Shown here: positions 7,141 to 14,282 of the stretch, piece after piece
Layout: the number at the start of each line of letters is the position of its first letter
Numbering within the stretch: the first letter of the stretch is position 1
Assembly: GCA_002410125.1 (NCBI GenBank)
Contig: DHQH01000064.1
Coordinates: 1-33,251, forward strand
Source: Alphaproteobacteria bacterium UBA5343
GTDB taxonomy: Bacteria > Pseudomonadota > Alphaproteobacteria > RF32 > UBA5343
Length of the DNA stretch: 33,251 nt
Direction: 5' to 3'
Program-made: the position numbers and the translations under genes
The notes under the pieces: generated by a model
Told to the model about the DNA's origin: nothing
The model's database searches: none
Seen by the model: the letters and a program-made list of their open reading frames with translations, nothing else

Positions 7141-7848
7141 CTATGCAGCAAATAAAGAATAGGCTTGTGTAGCATTAGCATATAAAGCAGATTCGTCTTC
7201 AATAACTCCTCCTGCTAATTTCTCGCTATAACTAACTACACCATCTTCATTGGTGTCAAGCTCATCATATTCTTCCGAAGATGATTCACCTCCACCACCA
7301 GTAGGTCCAACCCCTCCACCCTTTCCGCCAGGAGGAGGTCCAGCCTGAGCCATTTGCTCTTCTGATACCAAACCTGTACCATCTTCATCTAAAGATGCAA
7401 AAAGTTGAGCAGCTTCTTCCTTACTAACACCTTCTGGTCTAGCAGCAATAAATTCTGCTTCACTTAAATAACCATCACCATCAGTATCAGCACTACTAAA
7501 CATATCACTTCCTTTAGTAGAAGTACTATTCTCTAATTCTTCTATCATTTCTATAATAGAAGCCAACATATCTTCAGCTATTGCTTCAACAGAGCTACCA
7601 ACTACAGCTGGTCGCCCATTAGGAGGAGGTGCACCTTTAGCCATCTGCTCTGCAGATAGACTACCTGTTCCCTCACTATCTAATTCTGCAAACTTTTCAC
7701 TAGCTTGTGATTCGCTTACACCATCAGGCCTATTTAAAACAAATTCTTCCTTTGATACACTACCGTTTCCATCAGTATCAATTCGGCTAAACATATCTTG
7801 TCGTGCATATTGCATTTGACCAGCTGATATTAAAGAAACACTATCCAT
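7141..7848 (-). CDS. Five-loop EF-hand protein
   Basis: 235 residues from the ATG at 7848, which has AAGGAG 6 bases upstream; an earlier in-frame start at 7920 has no such site. Five EF-hand loops are visible: DTDGNGSVSKEE (24-35), DSEGTGSLSAEQ (57-68), DTDGDGYLSEAE (121-132), DEDGTGLVSEEQ (154-165) and DTNEDGVVSYSE (198-209). Loops 2 and 4 have Gln instead of the usual Glu at position 12, which may weaken calcium binding. Residues 19-78 and 116-175 are an internal duplication, each ending in a Pro/Gly-rich linker. There is no signal peptide, so it is either cytoplasmic or exported without cleavage. Function is unknown; a calcium sensor or buffer is the natural guess. It diverges from an unrelated unknown gene at 8025. 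Confidence 0.85.
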   Translation of the reverse strand: MDSVSLISAGQMQYARQDMFSRIDTDGNGSVSKEEFVLNRPDGVSESQASEKFAELDSEGTGSLSAEQMAKGAPPPNGRPAVVGSSVEAIAEDMLASIIEMIEELENSTSTKGSDMFSSADTDGDGYLSEAEFIAARPEGVSKEEAAQLFASLDEDGTGLVSEEQMAQAGPPPGGKGGGVGPTGGGGESSSEEYDELDTNEDGVVSYSEKLAGGVIEDESALYANATQAYSLFAA

Positions 7849-8024
7849 GTTCTTCTCCTTCAAAATATTTTGGTTAAACACAAAATTTAAGTGATAATAA
7901 TCACAAACCATTACTATCACCCTAAAACTTATGCAATTTTTATACCTAAACCAAACAAGTCATTTTCTTTATATAGGTATATTTCTTGCATATACTCATA
8001 TAAGATCATCAAAGGAGATTAATT

Positions 8025-8705
8025 ATGGATATTTCAAGCACCCAAAACATAAGCAATAACATCATCACTAATTTAACATCTAAAACCCCACCTATCCCAA
8101 ACCAAGAAACAACCTCACAGGAAACATCAACTGAAATAAAAACATCAAAAACCGCTCAAATAATAGATAATTTACAAAATATAGATGGGGTAACAGTAAC
8201 CACTCAAAATGATACAGGATTACCATTAATTGACTTTGAACATATGCGAGAAGATTATATTCAAGGCACCAAAGATATTCAAAAACAGATAGGCACATTA
8301 TTCCGCCAATATGGAATATCTGACCACTCGGCAAAAATTACCATCAATAATCAAGGTGAAATAGAAGTCGAGGGTAACGATTTTGTAAAGCAAACTATAG
8401 AAAAAATCTTAAAGGCCAACCCTAATATTGAAAAAGATTTAAGAGAATTAAGAGCTCAAAACGAGTTTTTACAAATATTAGATACTATTTCAGAATATCT
8501 AAGTATGTTAGAACAACACCCAGATAAAGAAGCAATGCTATATGATCAATTACAAAACCTAATAGATGGCATTGCTAGTCTGGATTATAACATCGAATAT
8601 AACAAAGGAGATATTGATATTAACACAACCAATATCAATGGAATTAAAACTTCTGACTGGTCCGCAGAAACAGGCTATCTCGCCTCCCCATTCAAAGTAG
8701 AATGA
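8025..8705 (+). CDS. Unknown protein, divergent from the EF-hand gene
   Basis: 226 residues; the start has AAAGGAG at good spacing. I do not recognise a family. The first 55 residues are Ser/Thr/Asn-rich and probably disordered. Residues about 75-185 are helical and acidic with heptad-like Leu/Ile spacing, for example DLRELRAQNEFLQILDTISE and EQHPDKEAMLYDQLQNLIDG. The C-terminus is polar. There is no signal peptide or membrane segment. The Asn/Ser-rich start without a signal peptide recalls flagellar-axial or other type III-exported proteins, but nothing proves it. After the stop come a small TTGAA/TTCAA hairpin and an eight-T run (8729-8736), a possible weak terminator. Confidence 0.6.
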   Translation: MDISSTQNISNNIITNLTSKTPPIPNQETTSQETSTEIKTSKTAQIIDNLQNIDGVTVTTQNDTGLPLIDFEHMREDYIQGTKDIQKQIGTLFRQYGISDHSAKITINNQGEIEVEGNDFVKQTIEKILKANPNIEKDLRELRAQNEFLQILDTISEYLSMLEQHPDKEAMLYDQLQNLIDGIASLDYNIEYNKGDIDINTTNINGIKTSDWSAETGYLASPFKVE

Positions 8706-8782
8706 TTTGAAAAAATTCAACCTCTGCCTTTTTTTTAGGCTATTTATAAGATATTAATACTAGGCATCTATCTACTTTTCCT

Positions 8783-8909
8783 CCAATCTGAAGGATTTTG
8801 TGCCAGTAGAAGTAAACTTTATTTTTCAATGTGGTTTCGCGTATAAGTAATACGTGAACGCCTCATTTAAAAATCAATTTACGATTAATGGTGCAAAAGA
8901 CAAAGATTA
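8783..8909. repeat. Structured intergenic repeat, copy A
   Basis: Outer stem: TTTTGTGCCA (8796-8805) against TGGTGCAAAA (8889-8898), all paired if G-T wobbles count. The left arm is followed by GTAGAAGTAAA, the conserved strand of the family. The inner stem is unlike the other copies: about 8820-8845 against 8849-8874, centred on CGTAT-aagta-ATACG. The right end runs into the stop codon of nusB (8907-8909). A small AATC/GGATT hairpin precedes the outer stem. Confidence 0.75.
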
Positions 8910-9407
8910 AAATTCGCTTGAGCGTAAAATATGAGATACGGAGTCTAATATAGCATTCACCATCCTCGGCTCACTCTTATCATAAAACGAATATGCAATA
9001 TCAACATATTCTTTAATGATAACTTTAGCATCGATATCTTGATGCTCTAAAAGCTCCCAAACAGCACAAAAAAGTGCTGCACGAAGAGTATAGTCAACTC
9101 TTTCATAATTCCATTCTTCAGAAAAACTTTTTAGGATAATACCCTCTAATTTTTCTTTATCTTGATAAACGCCTCTAACTATGCTTGCGAAGAAATTTGT
9201 ATCAAAATCTGATAAATCAGTTAGCTCTTCTGTATCTGTATCAAAATCTTCTACCAACGCCACTTTACCAATTTCACCATTGATAAAATCTCTTAATACT
9301 AAATCAATTGCCCTATCACTATTTTCTAGAACATATAGAGCTTGAATTGCCGCAAGTCTTGCACCACTTCTCATTTGTAATTTTTTTGATATGAACTTCT
9401 TAGTCAT
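8907..9407 (-). CDS. nusB: Transcription antitermination factor NusB
   Basis: 166 residues. It begins with the NusB RNA-binding region RSGARLAAIQALYVLENSDR, and the C-terminal half has the family helices: YTLRAALFCAVWELLEH, then IIKEYVDIAYSFYDKSEPRMVNAILD. NusB with NusE (S10) binds boxA in rRNA leaders to prevent premature termination. It lies 6 bases after nrdR, so both are in one transcript. The acidic insertion around 55-70 (DFDTDTEELTDLSDFD) is longer than in E. coli. Its stop codon lies inside repeat copy A. Confidence 0.93.
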   Translation of the reverse strand: MTKKFISKKLQMRSGARLAAIQALYVLENSDRAIDLVLRDFINGEIGKVALVEDFDTDTEELTDLSDFDTNFFASIVRGVYQDKEKLEGIILKSFSEEWNYERVDYTLRAALFCAVWELLEHQDIDAKVIIKEYVDIAYSFYDKSEPRMVNAILDSVSHILRSSEF

Positions 9408-9413
9408 TATTTA

Positions 9414-9884
9414 CTAATCTTTCAAATTATTTGGTATAGTTTCAATTGTATCCATAAAATCTTCAAAATCTTTTATCTCTCTAAAGTTTTTATAAACAGA
9501 GGCAAATCTAATATAAGCTATTTTATCAAGATTTTGCAATGCTTCCATCACATATTCACCAATCGTTTGTGTTGGAATTTCTAATTCACCTGATGCCTCT
9601 AATCTTCTTTGAATAGAATTTATAATTTTTTCAACTCTCTCAGGATCGACAGGTCTTTTTCTCACTGCGATTTGAATTGATTTAGCTAATTTATCCCTAT
9701 CAAAGAAAGTTTTAGATCCATTTTTCTTAACAACAGTAAGCTCTCTTAATTGAACTCGTTCAAATGTTGTAAATCTAGATCCACACTCATTACAAAACCT
9801 TCTTCTTCTAATCGCAGAATTATCATCAGTTGGTCTTGAATCTTTTACTTGAGTATCTTCATTTCCACAAAAAGGGCATTTCAT
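9414..9884 (-). CDS. nrdR: Transcriptional repressor NrdR
   Basis: 156 residues, the usual size. A zinc ribbon is formed by Cys3, Cys6, Cys31 and Cys34 (MKCPFCGNEDTQVKDSR ... RRRFCNECGSRFTTFER). It is followed by the ATP-cone domain (VVKKNGSKTFFDRDKLAKSI). NrdR senses ATP/dATP and represses ribonucleotide reductase genes by binding NrdR boxes; no nrd genes are in this window. It is followed closely by nusB. In many alphaproteobacteria riboflavin genes lie between glyA/nrdR and nusB; here they are absent. Confidence 0.96.
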   Translation of the reverse strand: MKCPFCGNEDTQVKDSRPTDDNSAIRRRRFCNECGSRFTTFERVQLRELTVVKKNGSKTFFDRDKLAKSIQIAVRKRPVDPERVEKIINSIQRRLEASGELEIPTQTIGEYVMEALQNLDKIAYIRFASVYKNFREIKDFEDFMDTIETIPNNLKD

Positions 9885-9979
9885 TGTTTTAGCCTTTCAA
9901 ATTATAAATTATTCTCAATTGTCGTTCTTTTAATGCTTATCTTCATATTTTGCAAGATATTTCTTTAATTTAAAGCCTC

Positions 9980-11386
9980 TTACTTACTCCCATTATCAAC
10001 CAGATATTTAGCCACTTCAAAAACTCTACTCGAATATCTAGCACCTTTTATAAGTAAAGCATCACCATCTCGTAAGATATTATTATATAACTCTTCACCC
10101 AGTCCATCTTTAGTTTCAAAATAATGCTTTTCGACATTATCTGGAATTTGTTCTAATATAATTTTAGTTTCTTCGCAAACCCCAATCACAATATCAATAT
10201 TAAGTTCTGCAACCAATTTACCAACACTAATATGCTCTTTTTCACTCTTATCACCAAGCTCTGCCATCTTACCTAAAACAGCAACTCTTCGCCCCTTAAC
10301 CTTCTTACCATTAAGACCTTTAAGAGCAAGTCTCATCGCTTCTGGTTGACCTGAATAGCTATCATCAATAAGCATATATTCTTCACCATTATAATTATGC
10401 AGTTTATACTCCTTACCTCTACCATCCAAAGCACCAAAATCTTTTAACAAATCAGCAGATTTTTGAATATCTAAACCAAGAGCATAACAAACAGCTAACA
10501 CACTCAAAGAATTATAAACCTTATGCTCTCCAGTCTCTGTCAACATATATTCATATTCTTGCTTAGCAATACTTATTTTCACAAAAGATTTATCATCTCG
10601 CTCTTCAATAGATATAAGTTTTATCACTGCATTATCAGACTTACCATAAGAGATAATATTATAAGCTCCATTATCTGATGCTAAATCAAACAATAAATCA
10701 GCAAAATCAGTATCCGCATTTATAACTGCAGTTTTATATACTGAACTCTCTTTAAACCCTTCAAATATTTCACCTTTAGCCCTAGCAATACCTTCATATT
10801 CATCAAAAAACTCAATATGCATCGGATGAATATTAGTAATAATCGCAATATCAGGCTTAATAATATTAGTCAGATATCTAATCTCACCCTCAGCACTCAT
10901 ACCCATTTCTAAAACTGAATAATCAACATCCTCTGGCATATCACAAATACTAATCGGCACCCCAATAAAATTATTATGATTACCTTTAGTCGCAAACACC
11001 TTACCATAATTTTGCAAAACAAATTTTATTTCTTCTTTAGTTGTTGTTTTACCAGCACTACCAGTCAACCCAACTATAACTCCTGCAAATTTATTTCTCA
11101 TATATCCAGCAATTTTTCCAAATGCTTCAATAGTATCTTCTACAACTACTTGCCTATCTTGTGGAGCACTTTTTATCAGTTTAGATACTAATACAAGCCC
11201 CACCCCTTTTTCTAAAACATCTAACACAAAATTATGCCCGTCGAAGTTTTCACCTTTTATCGCAATAAAAAGATCTCCAGCCTTAATATCCCTACTATCT
11301 CTTGAAGCATTGGTAATAACACAATCAATTACTTCTGATGAGCTACCAACAACCTCAACCAACTCTTTTGATGTTAAATTCAACAT
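9980..11386 (-). CDS. murF: UDP-MurNAc-tripeptide--D-alanyl-D-alanine ligase
   Basis: 468 residues, full length. MurF adds D-Ala-D-Ala to the cytoplasmic peptidoglycan precursor, using ATP. Motifs: N-terminal SRDIKAGDLFIAIKGENFDGHNF for UDP-substrate binding; the ATP loop GLTGSAGKTTTKE; ATKGNHNNFIGVP; SVLEMGMSAEGEIRYL; and YMLIDDSYSGQPEAMRLALK, which corresponds to the MurF DDSYNANP motif. The start has AAGGTAGG upstream. The gene is unusual in being outside a division and cell wall cluster and sitting between nrdR and glyA. Confidence 0.94.
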   Translation of the reverse strand: MLNLTSKELVEVVGSSSEVIDCVITNASRDSRDIKAGDLFIAIKGENFDGHNFVLDVLEKGVGLVLVSKLIKSAPQDRQVVVEDTIEAFGKIAGYMRNKFAGVIVGLTGSAGKTTTKEEIKFVLQNYGKVFATKGNHNNFIGVPISICDMPEDVDYSVLEMGMSAEGEIRYLTNIIKPDIAIITNIHPMHIEFFDEYEGIARAKGEIFEGFKESSVYKTAVINADTDFADLLFDLASDNGAYNIISYGKSDNAVIKLISIEERDDKSFVKISIAKQEYEYMLTETGEHKVYNSLSVLAVCYALGLDIQKSADLLKDFGALDGRGKEYKLHNYNGEEYMLIDDSYSGQPEAMRLALKGLNGKKVKGRRVAVLGKMAELGDKSEKEHISVGKLVAELNIDIVIGVCEETKIILEQIPDNVEKHYFETKDGLGEELYNNILRDGDALLIKGARYSSRVFEVAKYLVDNGSK

Positions 11387-11413
11387 TAACCTACCTTACA
11401 ATTACAATATTAC

Positions 11414-12682
11414 TTACTTATAAATTGGAAACTGTTTGCAAAGATTAACAACCTTACCTGCAACTTCTTTCTCTATCATATCATTTCCATCTGCACCATT
11501 TGCAGCTAATCCATCAACCACATCACCAATCAGATTACCAATCAACTCAAATTCTTGCACTCCAAATCCACGACTAGTTCCAGCAGGAGATCCAATTCTA
11601 ATCCCTGAGGTAACAGTTGGTTTTTCTGGATCATAAGGAACCGCATTTTTATTACAAGCTATATGAGCTCTCTCTAAAGCCGCATCAACAACCTTACCTG
11701 TTAATCCTTTAGGTCTCAAATCAACTAACACCACATGAGTATCTGTACCATCAGATACAATATCCATTCCTCTTTTCTTTAATGTATCAGCTAAAATATT
11801 AGCATTATCTACTACATTCTTAGCATATTGCTTAAACTCTGGAGCTAAAGCCTCACCAAAACAAACCGCTTTTGCCGCAATCACATGCATTAAAGGCCCA
11901 CCTTGTGAGCCTGGAAAAATAGCAGAATTTACTTTTTTAGCAATTGTCTCATCATTAGTAAGTATCATCCCACCTCTTGGACCTCTAAGGGTCTTATGAG
12001 TAGTGGTTGTAACAACATCTGCATATTTTAAAGGGTTTTCATGTACCCCACCTGCAACAAGACCTGCAAAATGAGCCATATCCACCATCAAATATGCCCC
12101 AACCTTATCCGCAATTGCTCTAAACTTAGCAAAGTCAATCGCTCTTGGATAAGCCGAACCACCAGCGATAATAAGCTTTGGATTATGCTCTAATGCTAAT
12201 CTTTCAACTTCTTCAAAATCTATTCTCGCATCTTCTTTTTTTACACCATATTGAACAGCATTTAACCATTTACCAGAAATAGAAGGTCTAGCACCATGGG
12301 TTAAATGACCACCAGCATCAAGCGACATACCTAAAATAGTATCATGAGGTTTAAGTAGAGCCAAATACACCCCACTATTAGCTTGAGATCCTGAATGAGG
12401 CTGAACATTTGCAAATTTAGCATTAAATAATTTCTTAGCTCTCTCAATTGCAAGGCTTTCTGCTTTGTCAACTACTTCACAACCACCATAATATCTACGA
12501 CCAGGATAACCCTCTGCATATTTATTTGTAAGCACTGACCCTTGAGCATCTAAAACTGCTTTTGATACAATGTTTTCCGAAGCAATCAACTCTATTTGAT
12601 TTTGTTGTCTTTCTAATTCTTCATTCACAATATCAAAAATATCAACATCTACTTCTTTTAAATCTTTTTCAAACCTGTTCAT
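11414..12682 (-). CDS. glyA: Serine hydroxymethyltransferase
   Basis: 422 residues. It interconverts serine and glycine with tetrahydrofolate and supplies one-carbon units; PLP-dependent and cytoplasmic. Diagnostic parts are IELIASENIVSKAVLDAQGS, NKYAEGYPGRRYYGGCEVVD, and the PLP-lysine motif TTTTHKTLRGPRGG. The C-terminus with SGIRIGSPAGTSRGFG is normal. AAGGA lies upstream of the ATG. rpiB lies upstream on the same strand, 105 bases away, and murF follows 27 bases downstream, so the run rpiB-glyA-murF-nrdR-nusB could be one operon. Confidence 0.97.
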   Translation of the reverse strand: MNRFEKDLKEVDVDIFDIVNEELERQQNQIELIASENIVSKAVLDAQGSVLTNKYAEGYPGRRYYGGCEVVDKAESLAIERAKKLFNAKFANVQPHSGSQANSGVYLALLKPHDTILGMSLDAGGHLTHGARPSISGKWLNAVQYGVKKEDARIDFEEVERLALEHNPKLIIAGGSAYPRAIDFAKFRAIADKVGAYLMVDMAHFAGLVAGGVHENPLKYADVVTTTTHKTLRGPRGGMILTNDETIAKKVNSAIFPGSQGGPLMHVIAAKAVCFGEALAPEFKQYAKNVVDNANILADTLKKRGMDIVSDGTDTHVVLVDLRPKGLTGKVVDAALERAHIACNKNAVPYDPEKPTVTSGIRIGSPAGTSRGFGVQEFELIGNLIGDVVDGLAANGADGNDMIEKEVAGKVVNLCKQFPIYK

Positions 12683-12739
12683 TATTCACTATTCCTTCTT
12701 TTATCAATCATTTAAATTCACTCTTCAAAATACATAAAA

Positions 12740-12754
12740 GCAAAAGACGAGGAT
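12740..12754. repeat. Right-end fragment of the structured repeat, copy G
   Basis: GCAAAAGACGAGGAT matches the right end of the dispersed repeat family (copies E and F) over all or nearly all 15 bases. It lies in the 105-base gap between rpiB and glyA. No left half is visible. A small perfect hairpin, ATTGC-ttta-GCAAT (12763-12776), lies between it and the rpiB stop. Confidence 0.55.
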
Positions 12755-12787
12755 CCAGTTCTATTGCTTTAGCAATTCCATATTCTC

Positions 12788-13216
12788 TTAATATTTGTTT
12801 AGACGGTTTTGGTGACGACCACCCTCAAACTCACTATTTAGAAATACTTTAACACATTCCTTAGCTTTATCTAATTCAATAACTCTTCCGCCAAAAATAA
12901 TTACATTAGCATTATTATGTTCTTTAGCCATTTGTGCTTCAAACTCATTATGAAGCAATGCCCCTCTTACATGACTATGTCGATTAACCGCCATTGACAT
13001 CCCAATACCAGTTCCACATACTAAAATTCCGATACTATCAATATTATTAGCTAAAAAATCAGCCATTTTCTTTGCATAATCAGGATAATCAACAGATTCG
13101 GGAGTATAAGGTCCTAAATCATCAGTTTGATATCCTAACTCTTCTACATAATTTTTTAATGAGTTTTTTAACTCATAGCCACCATGATCTGATGCCAATA
13201 TAATTGTTTTTTCCAT
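12788..13216 (-). CDS. rpiB: Ribose-5-phosphate isomerase B
   Basis: 142 residues from the ATG at 13216 (AGGTGA 5 bases upstream; a GTG three codons earlier overlaps that site). RpiB interconverts ribose-5-phosphate and ribulose-5-phosphate in the pentose phosphate pathway. Family motifs: ILASDHGGYELKNSL at the N-terminus, SVDYPDYAKKMADF, and ILVCGTGIGMSMAVNRH with the catalytic Cys. The C-terminus EGGRHQNRLNKY is typical. It is the first gene of the rpiB-glyA run. Confidence 0.95.
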   Translation of the reverse strand: MEKTIILASDHGGYELKNSLKNYVEELGYQTDDLGPYTPESVDYPDYAKKMADFLANNIDSIGILVCGTGIGMSMAVNRHSHVRGALLHNEFEAQMAKEHNNANVIIFGGRVIELDKAKECVKVFLNSEFEGGRHQNRLNKY

Positions 13217-13320
13217 AAAAATCACCTAGTTAGATTTACACATCTCTTTTAATGTATAGCTAGAATACAGCCAATCATAAAAAAAATGAACATTTTTTTA
13301 TCTTTTTTACAAAAAAATTA

Positions 13321-13349
13321 TTGACCTTCTAAAATATTTTGATTATATA
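13321..13349 (+). promoter_or_regulatory. Strong sigma-70-type promoter for the tRNA pair
   Basis: TTGACC (13321-13326) and TATATA (13344-13349) are separated by exactly 17 bases. The expected transcript start is about 30 bases before tRNA-Cys. The -35 box matches consensus in 5 of 6 positions and the -10 box in 5 of 6. Confidence 0.7.
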
Positions 13350-13387
13350 TTCTTCAACGACGAAAGTTGTGGACGACTTTGTATCGT

Positions 13388-13461
13388 GGCCGGATGGCAG
13401 ATTGGTTATGCAGAGGACTGCAAATCCTTGTAGCTCGGTTCGATTCCGGGTCCGGCCTCCA
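13388..13461 (+). tRNA. tRNA-Cys (anticodon GCA)
   Basis: 74 nt including an encoded CCA. The acceptor stem GGCCGGA pairs with TCCGGCC (13451-13457), followed by discriminator T, as expected for tRNA-Cys. The anticodon arm AGGACTGCAAATCCT shows GCA in the loop. The T arm has GGTTCGATTCC. It is cotranscribed with tRNA-Asn 25 bases downstream. Confidence 0.95.
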
Positions 13462-13486
13462 AAAATTACAACAGATTAAAATCTGT

Positions 13487-13562
13487 TCCGGCATAGCTCA
13501 GTTGGTAGAGCAAGCGGCTGTTAACCGCTTTGTCGCAAGTTCGAGTCTTGCTGCCGGAGCCA
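13487..13562 (+). tRNA. tRNA-Asn (anticodon GTT)
   Basis: 76 nt with encoded CCA. The acceptor stem TCCGGCA pairs with TGCCGGA (13552-13558), discriminator G. The anticodon arm AGCGGCTGTTAACCGCT shows GTT. The recombinase remnant on the opposite strand reads into its 3' half, which marks this tRNA as an integration target. Confidence 0.95.
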
Positions 13563-13862
13563 ATTTGAACCCTTTGATAGATTTACGAATTTATCAAAGG
13601 GTTTTCTTATTGAAAACTCTAGATTTTTTCCATCTATTACTAAGTTCGAGAAAACAAAATTAATAATTTTCCTTTTTACATCAATTTCCGAACTTTTAAA
13701 TAACTCAAAAGCCCTAGAAGATATATCCAGTAAGTAGTTAACCGTTATTGAGAACTCATCATTAGCCTTACCTACTTTATCCAATCTTACTTTTATATTG
13801 TATTGTTCTGTTTTTAATTCATTTGCTTTTTTGTTATATACATCTGTTGTAATACTCATCAA
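13521..13862 (-). pseudogene. C-terminal remnant of a site-specific recombinase
   Basis: 113 residues, open from an ATG at 13862 but lacking a catalytic domain. The sequence resembles the C-terminal coiled-coil and tail of large serine recombinases: a helical region with ELKTEQYNIKVRLDKVGKAN, then SSEIDVKRKIINFVFSNLVI, and IRKPFDKFV. The last residues (SNWLRQQDSNLRQSG) are encoded by the complement of tRNA-Asn, a tail often seen on recombinases of elements inserted at tRNA genes. The region upstream (13863-13950) has no recombinase-like coding, so the N-terminal catalytic part is lost. The serine versus tyrosine class is not certain. Confidence 0.65.
13568..13606 (+). terminator. Rho-independent terminator of the tRNA pair
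   Basis: AACCCTTTGATA (13568-13579) pairs perfectly with TATCAAAGGGTT (13592-13603) around a 12-nt loop, followed by TTCTTATT. It lies 6 bases after tRNA-Asn and would end the tRNA transcript. It also lies within the antisense recombinase remnant. Confidence 0.75.
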
Positions 13863-13892
13863 TAGTTAAATATTAACCACATCTAAATATTA

Positions 13893-13921
13893 TTTACTTA
13901 CAGTTGCATATAAGGTATAAT
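13893..13921 (+). promoter_or_regulatory. Probable promoter of the zeta-toxin-like locus
   Basis: A perfect -10 box TATAAT (13916-13921) lies 17 bases after TTTACT (13893-13898, 4 of 6 matches to the -35 consensus). It points toward the small ORF at 13954. Confidence 0.5.
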
Positions 13922-13953
13922 GTTTCTTAAGGTAAACACGGAGTAATCAAACA

Positions 13954-14172
13954 ATGACTAATGACAAACCAAAAACTAAGGAAGAAAAAGTGAGTTGGAT
14001 AAACCATATCAAAAACAGATTAAAAAAACTTTGTTCTAAAGAAGATGAAAAACAAGAAGAATTTGTTTCTATGGGCGAAATGAAACTTCCTACTAATGAA
14101 GAATATAAGAAATATTTAGATACATTATCTAAAGAAGAATTAGAAAAAGTAAGAGATAGACACTATAGATAG
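13954..14172 (+). CDS. Small charged protein before the zeta-toxin-like gene
   Basis: 72 residues, rich in Lys and Glu and predicted mostly helical (EEYKKYLDTLSKEELEKVRD). No family recognised. A GGAG lies about 10 bases before the ATG, rather far. Two readings are possible. It could be a separate small protein, such as an antitoxin for the downstream kinase, as small helical proteins pair with zeta toxins. Or it is the N-terminus of the zeta-like protein, separated by a frameshift, because the downstream frame is open from 14169, overlapping this stop codon. I favour the second slightly, as the downstream GTG start has no ribosome site. Confidence 0.5.
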   Translation: MTNDKPKTKEEKVSWINHIKNRLKKLCSKEDEKQEEFVSMGEMKLPTNEEYKKYLDTLSKEELEKVRDRHYR

Positions 14173-14282
14173 AGTTTTTTATAACCTCAGAAGCAAAATG
14201 GTATGTTCCCCAACCAACAGGATATTTCTATCAAACCATATTTGATAGAAATAATTTATATGTTTCTGATGATAATATATCT

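Noticed and set aside
12562..12852. 96-codon ORF across the glyA start and rpiB end
   Set aside because: It overlaps two confident genes on the other strand and has no ribosome site or family features.
13367..13663. 98-codon plus-strand ORF
   Set aside because: It runs across tRNA-Cys, tRNA-Asn and their terminator; the tRNA structures are clear and the peptide is not protein-like.
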